In this document: piece after piece, positions 33,615-41,949 of the stretch | How the letters are laid out: every line of letters begins with the position of its first letter | Numbering within the stretch: the stretch's first letter is position 1 | Program-made: the position numbers and the translations under genes | The notes under the pieces: generated by a model | The model's database searches: none | The model's input: the letters and a program-made list of their open reading frames with translations, nothing else | Told to the model about the DNA's origin: nothing | Assembly: GCF_947495565.1 (NCBI RefSeq) | Contig: NZ_CANLZM010000008.1 | Location: forward strand, 124,001-188,000 | Reading direction: 5' to 3' | DNA from: an uncultured Pontibacter sp. | GTDB lineage: Bacteria; Bacteroidota; Bacteroidia; Cytophagales; Hymenobacteraceae | Length of the DNA: 64,000 nt

Positions 33615-35933
33615 CTAGAAAGTATAACTTTTCCGCACTACTGTCAGGTTGCTGTCGCGGCCCTGCTCCGGAATAACGTGCGCTGGCCGGGGAGCTTTTA
33701 CCAGCTCCTGCGGCAGACCTATACTTTGGTCGTAGAGGTGCAGCGTGAGTGGCATTTCAGAGCTAAGCCGAAGCTCCAGGATAACTTCTTTTGATGCGGG
33801 CAGCCCATGCAGGCGCGTAAAGTATACTTTGCCGGCAGCAGTCTCTATAGGTTTCAAAGCCAATTCTACACCAGCCATTTTTATACTTTGCAGCGCATCG
33901 GCTTCCTGCGTCTTCAGTGCCAGCTCCAGGTGAGCCGCATTGCGTGGAGACCTAAGGCGCAGCCGTAGCAAACGTGCATTGCCGGCCACGGAGTCTTGCA
34001 GCACTTTGGCTTCGGGTGCAGGAATATCTATCGCCTTTGCCTCGCTTTTAAGGTACTGTATAGAGGCATGCGGATACATTTCCAGCAGCGGCTCTTTAGC
34101 AGCGGAAGCGAAAAACTGCTGGTTCCAATCGTCGGTGTTGGCAAAGCGCGTGGCCCACCAGGCTTTGCCTGTATCGGAGTTCAGGTAGTAGCTTACATGG
34201 CTGTGCAGCGGCCGCTCGGCAGAAGGTTGCTCACGGGCAATAGCTAAAGCCACTGATAGCCCGCCTGCCAACAACAGCATCAGCGGCAACAGCGGAGCAT
34301 TTTTCCAGATTAGCGTGCGCATAATTAAAATCAGCAGCGGCAACAGCAGGCCTGCCAATAGCAGCGTGAGCACAATAGTACCGTAAGGCAACTGCAAGGC
34401 AAAAGCTGTAAACACCACCTGCGCTATCGGCAAAAGCAGAAAAATGGCAGGCACAGAAAAAAGCAACAAAATAAGCGAGTGCTTTGGCTGCATTGCGTAA
34501 CTACCCTGCCAGCCTGTAAGCAGCAACGCCAATGTACCGCCCAAACTAAACAGCAACGGAAACAAGAACAGGTAAGCTCCGTTTGATGCCAGCAGGTACA
34601 CAGTCATCAAAAGTATAAACTGAAGTATAAACACACCCAGCAGCAACGAAAGCAGGCGTACCCACCGCAAAACCAGCCAACTCAGCAACAGAAAAAGCCC
34701 TAGCGCCAGCAGCAGGTAGGCTATAAAGAAAGTATCGGAGCTGTACACGCCGTTATGGCGATGCGAGAGCGGCAGCTGTGCCCAAACAAACTCGTTTATC
34801 AGGTAAAACAGAATTGTGACTACAGCAAGCAGCAGCAGGTACAGCACGAAACCCATCATAATGCCACGCCCTTTTACCACTCCTTGCTGCAGTGCCACCC
34901 GCACCGTTACGAACAGCAGCAGTGTGGTAAGCGCCATCCAAAGCAGGTTCAGGCTCGATTTATAGTTTACCACCCAGCTGCCTATAACGTTAAAAAACAC
35001 CCTGTTCTGCCCCTTGGTCTGGTCTAAGGAAGTATGCCCGAAATGGCGCGTCAGCGCCAGCAGGTTGCTGCCATGGTGCTGCAGGCTGCGCAGGCTTAGG
35101 TTTTCGGGTGCATCGGTGCTTTTGTGGTAGTGCACAAAGCCATCAATAAAAGCAGCGTTTAAGCCTGAGTAACCTGCATCCTTAAATACAGTAAAGTCGG
35201 TATCGTTCGGCATCCGGCTGTAAATCTCGTAAGCCAGCGAGCTAAAGAAAGGGTACGGTGCGGCCTGTGCATACTGCCTGGCTACCCAGCCGTTTTCCGG
35301 GCTCAGCTCAAAAGTCATACTTGGGCCTTGGTTGCCGCGGCCTTCCAGGTTTATCACCAGCGCCACCTCCTTTACCCAAGGGTGCTTCAGAAAAGCCCTG
35401 GCGCCGTAAAGCCCGTACTCCTCCCCGTCGGTTAGCAGCACTAGTACATCATGCTGCAGCGGCTTTTCCTGCTTTAAAGCCCGGATGGTTTCAAGTATAG
35501 CGGCAACGCCTGCGCCATCATCTCCGGCGCCGCGCGCGTTCGGCTGCGAGTCGTAGTGCGCCATCAGCAGTATGGCTTTGCTTGTAGCGCCTGCGCCTTT
35601 TAAGCGGCCAACCACATTATATACATAGCCGACAGTAGCCGCGCCGCCCTCACCGTTTACAGCTGTAGTCTCCTGCACCTGCGGCTGCAGACCTAGCTTT
35701 TCCAGCTCCTGCAACAGGTAGTTTCTTACCTCAGCGTGTGCCGCTGTGCCCATGGCGTGGGGCTCCTGCGCTATCTGCCGTACATGCCGCATGGCGCGCT
35801 CCGCCGAAAACACTGTGGCAGGCGCATCAGCGGGCACAGGCGCAGGCGGTTTTAGCAACCATAGGCTCAGCAGGGATAACCCTATCAGCATGAACAGCAG
35901 CAGAACAGCAACAGCAGTATGGCGTTGGCGCAT
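33615..35933 (-). CDS. Membrane-bound M28 family peptidase
   Basis: A 772-residue protein. After an N-terminal helix (about 8-28) comes an M28 zinc-aminopeptidase domain (about 45-315) with metal ligands visible in MAHYDSQPNARGAGDDGAGV (His126, Asp128, Asp138), LLTDGEEYG (Glu171/172) and NLEGRG (Glu197), and a later His in DGFVHYHKS. Then follow about nine hydrophobic helices (about 340-590) and a C-terminal beta-rich domain. This is the layout of the ER-type Fxna/ERMP1-like and YfbL-like bacterial M28 enzymes, with the catalytic part outside the membrane. The substrate is unknown. The gene stands alone. Several AAGTATA words fall inside it. Confidence 0.9.
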   Translation of the reverse strand: MRQRHTAVAVLLLFMLIGLSLLSLWLLKPPAPVPADAPATVFSAERAMRHVRQIAQEPHAMGTAAHAEVRNYLLQELEKLGLQPQVQETTAVNGEGGAATVGYVYNVVGRLKGAGATSKAILLMAHYDSQPNARGAGDDGAGVAAILETIRALKQEKPLQHDVLVLLTDGEEYGLYGARAFLKHPWVKEVALVINLEGRGNQGPSMTFELSPENGWVARQYAQAAPYPFFSSLAYEIYSRMPNDTDFTVFKDAGYSGLNAAFIDGFVHYHKSTDAPENLSLRSLQHHGSNLLALTRHFGHTSLDQTKGQNRVFFNVIGSWVVNYKSSLNLLWMALTTLLLFVTVRVALQQGVVKGRGIMMGFVLYLLLLAVVTILFYLINEFVWAQLPLSHRHNGVYSSDTFFIAYLLLALGLFLLLSWLVLRWVRLLSLLLGVFILQFILLMTVYLLASNGAYLFLFPLLFSLGGTLALLLTGWQGSYAMQPKHSLILLLFSVPAIFLLLPIAQVVFTAFALQLPYGTIVLTLLLAGLLLPLLILIMRTLIWKNAPLLPLMLLLAGGLSVALAIAREQPSAERPLHSHVSYYLNSDTGKAWWATRFANTDDWNQQFFASAAKEPLLEMYPHASIQYLKSEAKAIDIPAPEAKVLQDSVAGNARLLRLRLRSPRNAAHLELALKTQEADALQSIKMAGVELALKPIETAAGKVYFTRLHGLPASKEVILELRLSSEMPLTLHLYDQSIGLPQELVKAPRPAHVIPEQGRDSNLTVVRKSYTF

Positions 35934-36069
35934 AGCAGGATTAGATAGTCTGCAGCTAATATACCTAAAATCCGCAGATAAGCTGCTTCAGCTCAAAGGT
36001 TTTGCGCAAAGTATGGCTCAATCAAAACTAGTGCTAACCGTATGGATTTTGGAAGTATGGGCAGGCAAA

Positions 36070-36113
36070 AACGAGAACCGGCACCGCCTGTAGCAGGGGT
36101 GCCGGTTCTCGTT
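36070..36113 (-). terminator. Rho-independent terminator of terC
   Basis: An inverted repeat with arms of 16 bases (AACGAGAACCGGCACC) followed on the minus strand by a T run, 20 bp beyond the stop of the TerC gene. Confidence 0.85.
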
Positions 36114-36132
36114 TAAATTTATAGCAAAGCAA

Positions 36133-36915
36133 CTATACCACTTCTTCCTTCTCTGGCTCCAGCACTTCGTTTTGGCGCAGGTGCACCGGCTCGGTTTTCT
36201 TGCGCAGCTGCAGGTTCAGCATCTCTACTAAAAGCGAGAAGAACATGGCAAAGTAAATGTAGCCTTTCGGAATGTGCTGATGCAGCGCCTCTACCACCAG
36301 CATAAAGCCAATCAGGATCAGGAACGATAGGGCCAGCATTTTTACCGTCGGGTGCTTGTTCACGAAATCGCTTACATACTTGGCGAAGATCAGCATAATG
36401 CCCATGGCCAGAATAACGGCGATAATCATGATCAGCACTTCCTGCGCCAGCCCTACGGCTGTAAGTATAGAGTCGAAGGAGAATACAATATCTATCAGGA
36501 TGATCTGGATGAGCACCTTACTCATTGTGGCGCTGGCTTTATTTGCTCCGTGGCCCTCTTCCTCTCCCTCCAGCTTATTGTGGATTTCGGTAACTGACTT
36601 AGCCAGCAGGAACAAACCACCGGCAAAAAGTATGATATCGCGCCACGATACGGCAAAGTCCTCTTCCGTAAACGGCAGGTTGATGGAGAAGATCGGGTCA
36701 GAGGCGCTTACAATCCAGGAGATAAACAGCAGCAGGATTACCCGGAATATCAGGGCTAGCGACAGGCCAATATTACGGCCCTTTGCCTGCTGGTCTTTTG
36801 GCAGCCTGCCCACAATAATCGAAATAAAAACAATATTATCTATGCCCAGCACCACCTCCATAAAGGTCAGGGTGAGGAGGCTTATCCAGGTGTCCGGATT
36901 GGCAAATATTTCCAT
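36133..36915 (-). CDS. TerC family membrane protein
   Basis: A 260-residue inner-membrane protein with about seven helices of the TerC family, implicated in tellurite resistance and, in better-studied cases, in metalation of exported proteins through manganese export. Family motifs are seen in FMEVVLGIDNIVFISIIVG (about 18-36) and ILIDIVFSFDSILTAVGLA (about 138-156), with the conserved acidic residues within the helices. The cytoplasmic C-terminus is charged. It has a strong terminator and seems to be a single-gene unit. The metal ligand role is from the family, not shown here. Confidence 0.92.
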   Translation of the reverse strand: MEIFANPDTWISLLTLTFMEVVLGIDNIVFISIIVGRLPKDQQAKGRNIGLSLALIFRVILLLFISWIVSASDPIFSINLPFTEEDFAVSWRDIILFAGGLFLLAKSVTEIHNKLEGEEEGHGANKASATMSKVLIQIILIDIVFSFDSILTAVGLAQEVLIMIIAVILAMGIMLIFAKYVSDFVNKHPTVKMLALSFLILIGFMLVVEALHQHIPKGYIYFAMFFSLLVEMLNLQLRKKTEPVHLRQNEVLEPEKEEVV

Positions 36916-37071
36916 AATTCTTTAGTTGCTAATTGTTTGTTGTTGATTGTTGTCGGTAGTCATCAGCAGCACTTACGTTTTCTGCAAAGCTTATTTTTGG
37001 CATGCCATACAGAGCGTATACAGGTTTTCCGTGCAGCTAACAATCAACCCTATAGAAGTGTAACAATTAAG

Positions 37072-37569
37072 CTAGCTTTTCATGTTTACGTACTGCAGCG
37101 GCATGCCAATCTCCTCTGCGTTGGTGCGCAGCAAGGCAATTACCCCCTGCAGGTCGTCTATCTTCTTGGCAGTAACGCGTATGGTTTCGTCCATCATGGC
37201 AGCAGAAACTTTCATTTTGCTGTCTTTGATGATCTTCATGATTTTTTTGGACGTATCCTTATCGATGCCCGCTTTTACTTTTATATCCTTCTTCATCATA
37301 GCGCCTGACTGGTAGGCCTCCTTCGAGAAATCAAGGGCGGTGGCATCCAGACCCTGCTTCACCATTTTACCGATAAGCACGTCTTCACTATGCTGCACGC
37401 GCATATCGTTTTCCATCGAGATGTTCACCTCGTTGTTCTTCTTATCAAACTCGATACTTCCTTTGGTATCGCGGAAATCGTAACGGTTCATGATCTCCTT
37501 GCGGGCAACGTTTACGGCGTTGTCCATAGTTTGCGGGTCTACTTTGCTTACAATATCAAAAGATGCCAT
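37072..37569 (-). CDS. YajQ-family cyclic di-GMP-binding / nucleotide-binding protein
   Basis: A 165-residue protein that starts MASFDIVSKVDPQTMDNAVN and contains NRYDFRDTKGSIEFDKKN, the signature of the YajQ family. Two alpha/beta repeats of similar fold form the molecule. Some members bind cyclic di-GMP and regulate transcription with a partner; others bind single-stranded nucleic acid. Which applies here is unknown. A TAACTTTG -7-like box lies on the minus strand at 37617-37624, 47 bp upstream, without a well-spaced -33 element. The gene stands alone. Confidence 0.93.
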   Translation of the reverse strand: MASFDIVSKVDPQTMDNAVNVARKEIMNRYDFRDTKGSIEFDKKNNEVNISMENDMRVQHSEDVLIGKMVKQGLDATALDFSKEAYQSGAMMKKDIKVKAGIDKDTSKKIMKIIKDSKMKVSAAMMDETIRVTAKKIDDLQGVIALLRTNAEEIGMPLQYVNMKS

Positions 37570-37832
37570 AATTTTAGGTATTAATCTTTAAAAACTGATT
37601 TACTGCAATAAGCTGACAAAGTTATTTTTTAATCGCCAATTGTCAGTAGCAAATCGCTGGTTAAATCATCTTTAAAATTATAGCATGGCTAAATTATTAA
37701 TTGCCTGCTTGCAGTTACTTTCAGATGAAGCAAACGTACTTTGGCCTCCAACGCACCAGGCAAAACATCTGTTAACTAAATTTTCAGCGTAAGCTACACG
37801 CTGACAAAACGATAAACAAGCAGCACGACACC

Positions 37833-38264
37833 ATGAAAATTATAGAACCCGCCACTCCCGAGCAATTTACCCAATATTACCGCCTGCGCTACCAAACCTT
37901 ACGCCAGCCCTGGGGCCAGCCAGAAGGCAGCGAACGCGCCGACGACGATGCCACTGCCATACATGCCCTGCTGGTAGACAATGCCGGTGAGGCTGCAGGT
38001 GTTTGCCGGCTGCACCTGAACACGCCACAAGAGGGGCAGTTGCGCTTTATGGGCATCAGGGCTGACCAGCAGGGCAAGCAACTGGGCAACCTGCTGCTGC
38101 AGTACCTGGAGGAACGTGCCCGCACCTTAGGGGCAGAGCGCCTGACGCTGCAGGCCCGCGAAAATGCCGTGAACTTTTACCGACGCAACGGGTATGAGGT
38201 ATTAGAGAAAACATACCTGCTGTTTGGCTCTATACAGCATTACCTGATGGCCAAGCAGCTTTAA
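37833..38264 (+). CDS. GNAT family N-acetyltransferase
   Basis: A 143-residue acetyltransferase of the GNAT superfamily. The acetyl-CoA-binding segment is seen in LRFMGIRADQQGKQLGNLLL (about 69-88), followed by the helix LEERARTLGAERLTLQA and the closing ENAVNFYRRNGYEV strand. The N-terminus (QYYRLRYQTLRQPWG) resembles ElaA-like GNATs. The acceptor is unknown. It is 28 bp upstream of the lipocalin gene in the same direction and probably co-transcribed with it. Confidence 0.9.
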   Translation: MKIIEPATPEQFTQYYRLRYQTLRQPWGQPEGSERADDDATAIHALLVDNAGEAAGVCRLHLNTPQEGQLRFMGIRADQQGKQLGNLLLQYLEERARTLGAERLTLQARENAVNFYRRNGYEVLEKTYLLFGSIQHYLMAKQL

Positions 38265-38292
38265 CCTGCACTTTGCGCAACACTACTACACT

Positions 38293-38847
38293 ATGAAAAA
38301 ACAAACCAAACTATGGCTTGCTGCCGGTGCCGTGCTGGCTGGTGCGGCCATTATCAGCAGCCGCAGCCGCACACATGCTCCGCTCCAAACAGTGCCCCAC
38401 TTAGACCTGGACAAGTATAAGGGCCGCTGGTACGAAATTGCCCGGCTTCCGCAGCGCTTCGAGAAGGGCTGCCACTGCGTGTACGCCGAGTATAGCCTGA
38501 ACCCGGAGGGCTATGTAGACGTGAAAAACACATGCCGCAAAGGTGACCCCTACGGCAAAGAAGACAGCGCAACAGGCAAAGCATTTCCGGTGGAGGGCAG
38601 CAGCAACAGCAAGCTGCAGGTGCAGTTTTTCTGGCCCTTCCGGGGCGATTACTGGATTCTGGAACTGGACACCGAGTATACTTATGCCTTGGTGGGTGCT
38701 CCCGACCGCGAAAGCCTTTGGGTGCTTTCCCGTACCCCCACTTTAAACCAGGATGTGCTGGAGCGCCTTGTGCACCTGGCCGACCAGAAAGGCTTTCCGG
38801 TGGAGAAGCTGCTGCTAACCGACCAAAGCTGCTTTACACAAGGTTAA
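38293..38847 (+). CDS. Lipocalin family protein
   Basis: A 184-residue protein with an N-terminal hydrophobic signal or anchor (KLWLAAGAVLAGAAIISS, about 6-23) and an eight-stranded lipocalin domain. The family GxW motif is in YKGRWYEIARLPQRFEKG near 37-54, and the later conserved segment is YALVGAPDRESLWVLSRTP. This is the Blc-type bacterial lipocalin that binds fatty acids or lysophospholipids in the outer membrane or periplasm. The signal lacks a lipobox, so it is probably not lipidated. It is co-directional with the GNAT gene; a hairpin terminator follows. Confidence 0.9.
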   Translation: MKKQTKLWLAAGAVLAGAAIISSRSRTHAPLQTVPHLDLDKYKGRWYEIARLPQRFEKGCHCVYAEYSLNPEGYVDVKNTCRKGDPYGKEDSATGKAFPVEGSSNSKLQVQFFWPFRGDYWILELDTEYTYALVGAPDRESLWVLSRTPTLNQDVLERLVHLADQKGFPVEKLLLTDQSCFTQG

Positions 38848-38870
38848 ACATTGTATTTACATAATTGCCC

Positions 38871-38900
38871 AGCTGCCAGAGCTCCTATACTATGGCAGCT
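38871..38900 (+). terminator. Rho-independent terminator after lipocalin
   Basis: An eight-base stem (AGCTGCCA / TGGCAGCT) with a 14-base loop followed by a T run, 24 bp after the lipocalin stop. Confidence 0.75.
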
Positions 38901-39023
38901 TTTTTATTTTCAGGTGCGGCAGCAGCATAACTAAAATAAAATTTTAACAATAAAGCAATATCATTATTGAAATATTCTTATATTGTTAAAGCACTATAAT
39001 GCTAAGCTTTAACTGATAAGATC

Positions 39024-39233
39024 ATGGCCTATACTTTCCGAGACATCTGGGTTGCCATCAATAAACTGCTGACCCTTATAAACGCTATACTTTTCAGCAT
39101 GCTGGGAGGCTCGTTGTACAACCATAAGAAGAAGCGATATGTAAAAATCCCTCTTGTGGCCAACATAGCGCTGCTGCTGGTATTAGGCACTACAGTAGGC
39201 GCTTATATCTATAAACTTTTTATAGTTGGCTAA
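39024..39233 (+). CDS. Small two-helix membrane protein
   Basis: A 69-residue protein with hydrophobic segments at about 8-28 (AINKLLTLINAILFSMLGGS) and 44-67, separated by a basic loop (NHKKKRYVKIP). It has no signal peptide and should sit in the inner membrane. The family is not known to me. It stands alone; a palindrome lies 32 bp downstream. Confidence 0.55.
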   Translation: MAYTFRDIWVAINKLLTLINAILFSMLGGSLYNHKKKRYVKIPLVANIALLLVLGTTVGAYIYKLFIVG

Positions 39234-39264
39234 TCAAGAGAGAAACGCGCTTCTTTATATAGTG

Positions 39265-39296
39265 CAGATAGTGGGAGTAGGTACTCCTGCTATCTG
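39265..39296 (+). terminator. Hairpin after the small membrane-protein gene
   Basis: A near-perfect palindrome with CAGATAG and GGAGTA arms lies 32 bp after the stop. It has no T run, so it may be a weak terminator or an mRNA end stabiliser. Confidence 0.45.
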
Positions 39297-39347
39297 GTAA
39301 TTTGGAGTAAATGAAATTAATTTCTAAATAAATTATAATATTAAGCA

Positions 39348-39923
39348 ATGAAAAGAACATTTATTGTTTTGGGGTTAGTCGCAAGTTCTATTTTGACCTA
39401 TTCTTGTGAGAATAATTCTGAAAAAGGTGAAGCAAAAGAGATACAAATTGAAAGACAAAGTCTTTGGACTGATAGCTTAAAATCAGAGTTTGTTGAAAAA
39501 AATGCTTCTACGGATTATGAAAAATTCATAATTGATAAACTGATTGAGGATAACAAATTTGAAAAAGGTCCTGAACTTATTCAAGAAGAATTAAAAAAAG
39601 AAAGCTTTGCCACCTATAAAAACATAAATTCAATGAGTTATTTGGTGGAGGTAGACAAGCTTGCCGGGAAATCAAAAGCACAAATAGAAATTATATTAGG
39701 GCAACCAAATAAAAAGGAAAAAGTGAATCCTTCAAGCGCACCTTGCCCTTGTGACAAATATATTTACCTTGATAATCTTGTTGAAATAGTTTATATCAAA
39801 AATAAAGCTGACTGGATTACTATAAATAACGCTCCATTTTTTGTCAAAGTTAAAGACTCTGGCTCATATCGTTCGGTTGATAGATTTGATGATTACACTT
39901 ACGTCAAAGTAAAAACCAGATAG
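39348..39923 (+). CDS. AT-rich putative lipoprotein
   Basis: A 191-residue protein with signal and lipobox (LTYSCENNS, Cys near 20). The body is Lys/Glu-rich and begins with a helix (LKSEFVEKNASTDYEKFIID). A later motif, GKSKAQIEIILGQPN, resembles SmpA/OmlA-type outer-membrane lipoproteins that have a BLIP-like fold, but this is a weak match. The gene uses A/T-ending codons almost throughout, unlike its neighbours, suggesting recent acquisition together with the DUF4236 gene 54 bp downstream. Confidence 0.72.
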   Translation: MKRTFIVLGLVASSILTYSCENNSEKGEAKEIQIERQSLWTDSLKSEFVEKNASTDYEKFIIDKLIEDNKFEKGPELIQEELKKESFATYKNINSMSYLVEVDKLAGKSKAQIEIILGQPNKKEKVNPSSAPCPCDKYIYLDNLVEIVYIKNKADWITINNAPFFVKVKDSGSYRSVDRFDDYTYVKVKTR

Positions 39924-39977
39924 AATAGCAACCAATAATGTTGTGTAGCCCATTAGGGTAAAGTCAAGAAAAAACTT

Positions 39978-41090
39978 ATGAGATTTAGAAAAAGAGTTAA
40001 AGTTTTCCCAGGGTTTTATTTGAATTTTTCCAACTCTGGAGTTAGTTCTACAATTGGTGTAAAGGGAGCAAGTATTAACTTTAGTAAAAAAGGAACCTAT
40101 TTAAATACAGGCATACCAGGAACAGGTTTATACAATCGGCAGAAAATCGGAGGCGAACAAAAAAACTTATATTCCGGCAGTGTTCAAAATGTTCCAGTTT
40201 TCGATGAAGTAATTTATGAACCGGAAATTCTTATTGGAGAAATAAAAAGTGAAGCAACTGACAAACTGACCAGCGCAAGCCTCATTGAACTAAAGGAAAC
40301 ACTTCAGGAAGTCTATAAAGATAGAATTGAAATTACCCAAGAAATTGAGAAGACTAAAGAGGAAGTTAAAGCAGCAAGAACAAATAGTTTAATTGCAAAT
40401 ATTTTCCTCATTGGTTTCTTTATCAAATCATTTAAGAATAAGGTAATTGAAAAAGAAGAATATTTACTAGACCTTGAAAATCAATTAAAAAATAGCTATG
40501 TCAACATTGATGTTCACTTTGATAGAACGTTCGAGGAAAAATATAATTCTTTGCTTAACTCTTATAAAGAACTTTTAACTTCTGAGATAATTTGGGATAT
40601 CACTTCTACTGTACAACAAGATACAAGAGTTACAAGAAGTGCTGCATCTACAGTGGTAACTAGAACTCCTGTTAGATTCAATTTTGACGATATTAACATT
40701 ATAAAATCAAGTTATCCTGCCTTTCATTTTGAAAATAAAAATGGCGGGGATTTATATATCTATCCTGCATTTATAATTGTAATCACTGACAAAGAGGAAT
40801 TTGCGTTAATTGACATTAAGGATTTTGAATTAACTTTTTCACAGCAAAGATTTTTGGAAGAAGGAAAAATCCCACCAGATACAAAAGTTGTAGATAAGAC
40901 TTGGGCAAAAGTTAATAAAAATGGCTCACCAGATAGAAGATTTGCAGGCAATTATGAAATACCAATTGTTAGCTACGGAAAAATTGAAATCAAATCAAAG
41001 TCTGGTCTAAATGAATCATACTCTTTCAGCAGTTTTAACAAGTCAGAAGCTTTTGCGAAAAACTTTATCGAATACCAACGTTCACTTTAA
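39978..41090 (+). CDS. DUF4236 domain protein
   Basis: A 370-residue protein starting with the DUF4236 signature: MRFRKRVKVFPGFYLNFSNS followed by a segment with GVKGASINFSKKGTYLNTGI and PGTGLYNRQK (through residue about 55). The middle (about 90-180) is a long Lys/Glu-rich coiled coil with a short hydrophobic break (LIANIFLIGFFI, about 138-149) that could touch a membrane. The C-terminal half (about 215-370) is a mixed alpha/beta domain without a known motif. It is very AT-rich like the lipoprotein before it. The function of the domain is not known. A hairpin terminator follows. Confidence 0.85.
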   Translation: MRFRKRVKVFPGFYLNFSNSGVSSTIGVKGASINFSKKGTYLNTGIPGTGLYNRQKIGGEQKNLYSGSVQNVPVFDEVIYEPEILIGEIKSEATDKLTSASLIELKETLQEVYKDRIEITQEIEKTKEEVKAARTNSLIANIFLIGFFIKSFKNKVIEKEEYLLDLENQLKNSYVNIDVHFDRTFEEKYNSLLNSYKELLTSEIIWDITSTVQQDTRVTRSAASTVVTRTPVRFNFDDINIIKSSYPAFHFENKNGGDLYIYPAFIIVITDKEEFALIDIKDFELTFSQQRFLEEGKIPPDTKVVDKTWAKVNKNGSPDRRFAGNYEIPIVSYGKIEIKSKSGLNESYSFSSFNKSEAFAKNFIEYQRSL

Positions 41091-41099
41091 AAACAATAT

Positions 41100-41126
41100 C
41101 CCCTAACACGAGCTTTGCGTTAGGGG
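41100..41126 (+). terminator. Rho-independent terminator after DUF4236 gene
   Basis: An eight-base stem (CCCCTAAC / GTTAGGGG) with an 11-base loop, nine bp after the stop codon; no clear T run. Confidence 0.6.
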
Positions 41127-41233
41127 CAGTTTATCATTTAAAGAAACATTTTTAGCAAGAAATAACCTTTATAGTAGGCAGCCATTTTACGTTTCAAAAG
41201 TCTACTATCGCAAAACCTAACCCCTTCCTAATC

Positions 41234-41875
41234 ATGATGAAAACAATATTCCCGCTACTGGCACTCTGTCTTGTGTTTCTTTCAGGGTGCGCCATTACCT
41301 CTACCTCTACTGCTAAAGTGCAGGAGCTTGCAAAGCCTTATGTGGGCATCATGACGCTGGTAACCGACATCGACACGGACTTTAATCAACTGGATTCTGC
41401 AACGTATGAGCAGCATATCAGAGGCAAATTCAATAACCTGGAGAACCTGAAATACAGAAAGCACCTGGAGAAAACGCTGGCCCGAAACCTGGAGCAGCAG
41501 CAGCAGGTACAAACGCGTATCGTTAAGTCTTCTGACGTATTTGAGCTAAACGCCAATGTGAGCTACAGCGAGTTTCTGGAAAAAATCAGGGCTACGGGCG
41601 TGGATGGCATTCTGCTGGTAAACCTGCGTAACTACTGGTACACCAACGATTACACCACCGTGCACTTCGACCACGTAAGTACCACCACTACAGACACAGA
41701 GCCGAGCGCTGTTTTTTATACTTACCTGCTGGATTCGCAGACGCTGCACCCGGTATGGTTCGCAGATTCTATGGTGCAGGGCATATCAGCTGGATACGAT
41801 ACTTTGCACAACCACCTGGCACGCTCCATTTCCCGGAAGCTACGCAAGGATAAGTACATAATGGCTAAGTATTAG
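41234..41875 (+). CDS. Putative lipoprotein of unknown function
   Basis: A 213-residue protein with signal and lipobox LSGC (Cys near 19). A mature alpha/beta domain follows with strands and helices in order: YVGIMTLVTDIDTDFNQL, a helical HIRGKFNNLENLKYRKHLEK, and GVDGILLVNLRNYWYTN, then a strand AVFYTYLLDSQTLHPVWFAD and a C-terminal amphipathic helix. The alternation recalls the periplasmic domains of lipoproteins that sense envelope state, but no family is recognised. Composition is back to the local average, unlike the preceding AT-rich pair. The terminator at 41887-41942 follows directly. Confidence 0.72.
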   Translation: MMKTIFPLLALCLVFLSGCAITSTSTAKVQELAKPYVGIMTLVTDIDTDFNQLDSATYEQHIRGKFNNLENLKYRKHLEKTLARNLEQQQQVQTRIVKSSDVFELNANVSYSEFLEKIRATGVDGILLVNLRNYWYTNDYTTVHFDHVSTTTTDTEPSAVFYTYLLDSQTLHPVWFADSMVQGISAGYDTLHNHLARSISRKLRKDKYIMAKY

Positions 41876-41886
41876 CAGCCTCTGTA

Positions 41887-41942
41887 AAGTATAAAAGCCG
41901 GGCCAAAGTATAGATTTATACTTTGGCCCGGCTTTTATACTT
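41887..41942. terminator. Perfect 26-bp hairpin made of AAGTATA words
   Basis: The two arms, 41887-41912 and 41917-41942, are exactly complementary over 26 bases with loop GATT. Each arm starts and ends with the heptamer, so four copies lie in one hairpin, and the rest of each arm is GC-rich (GCCGGGCC). It separates two convergent genes and should end both transcripts, though no long T run follows either way. Confidence 0.88.
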
Positions 41943-41949
41943 CAGCGTT

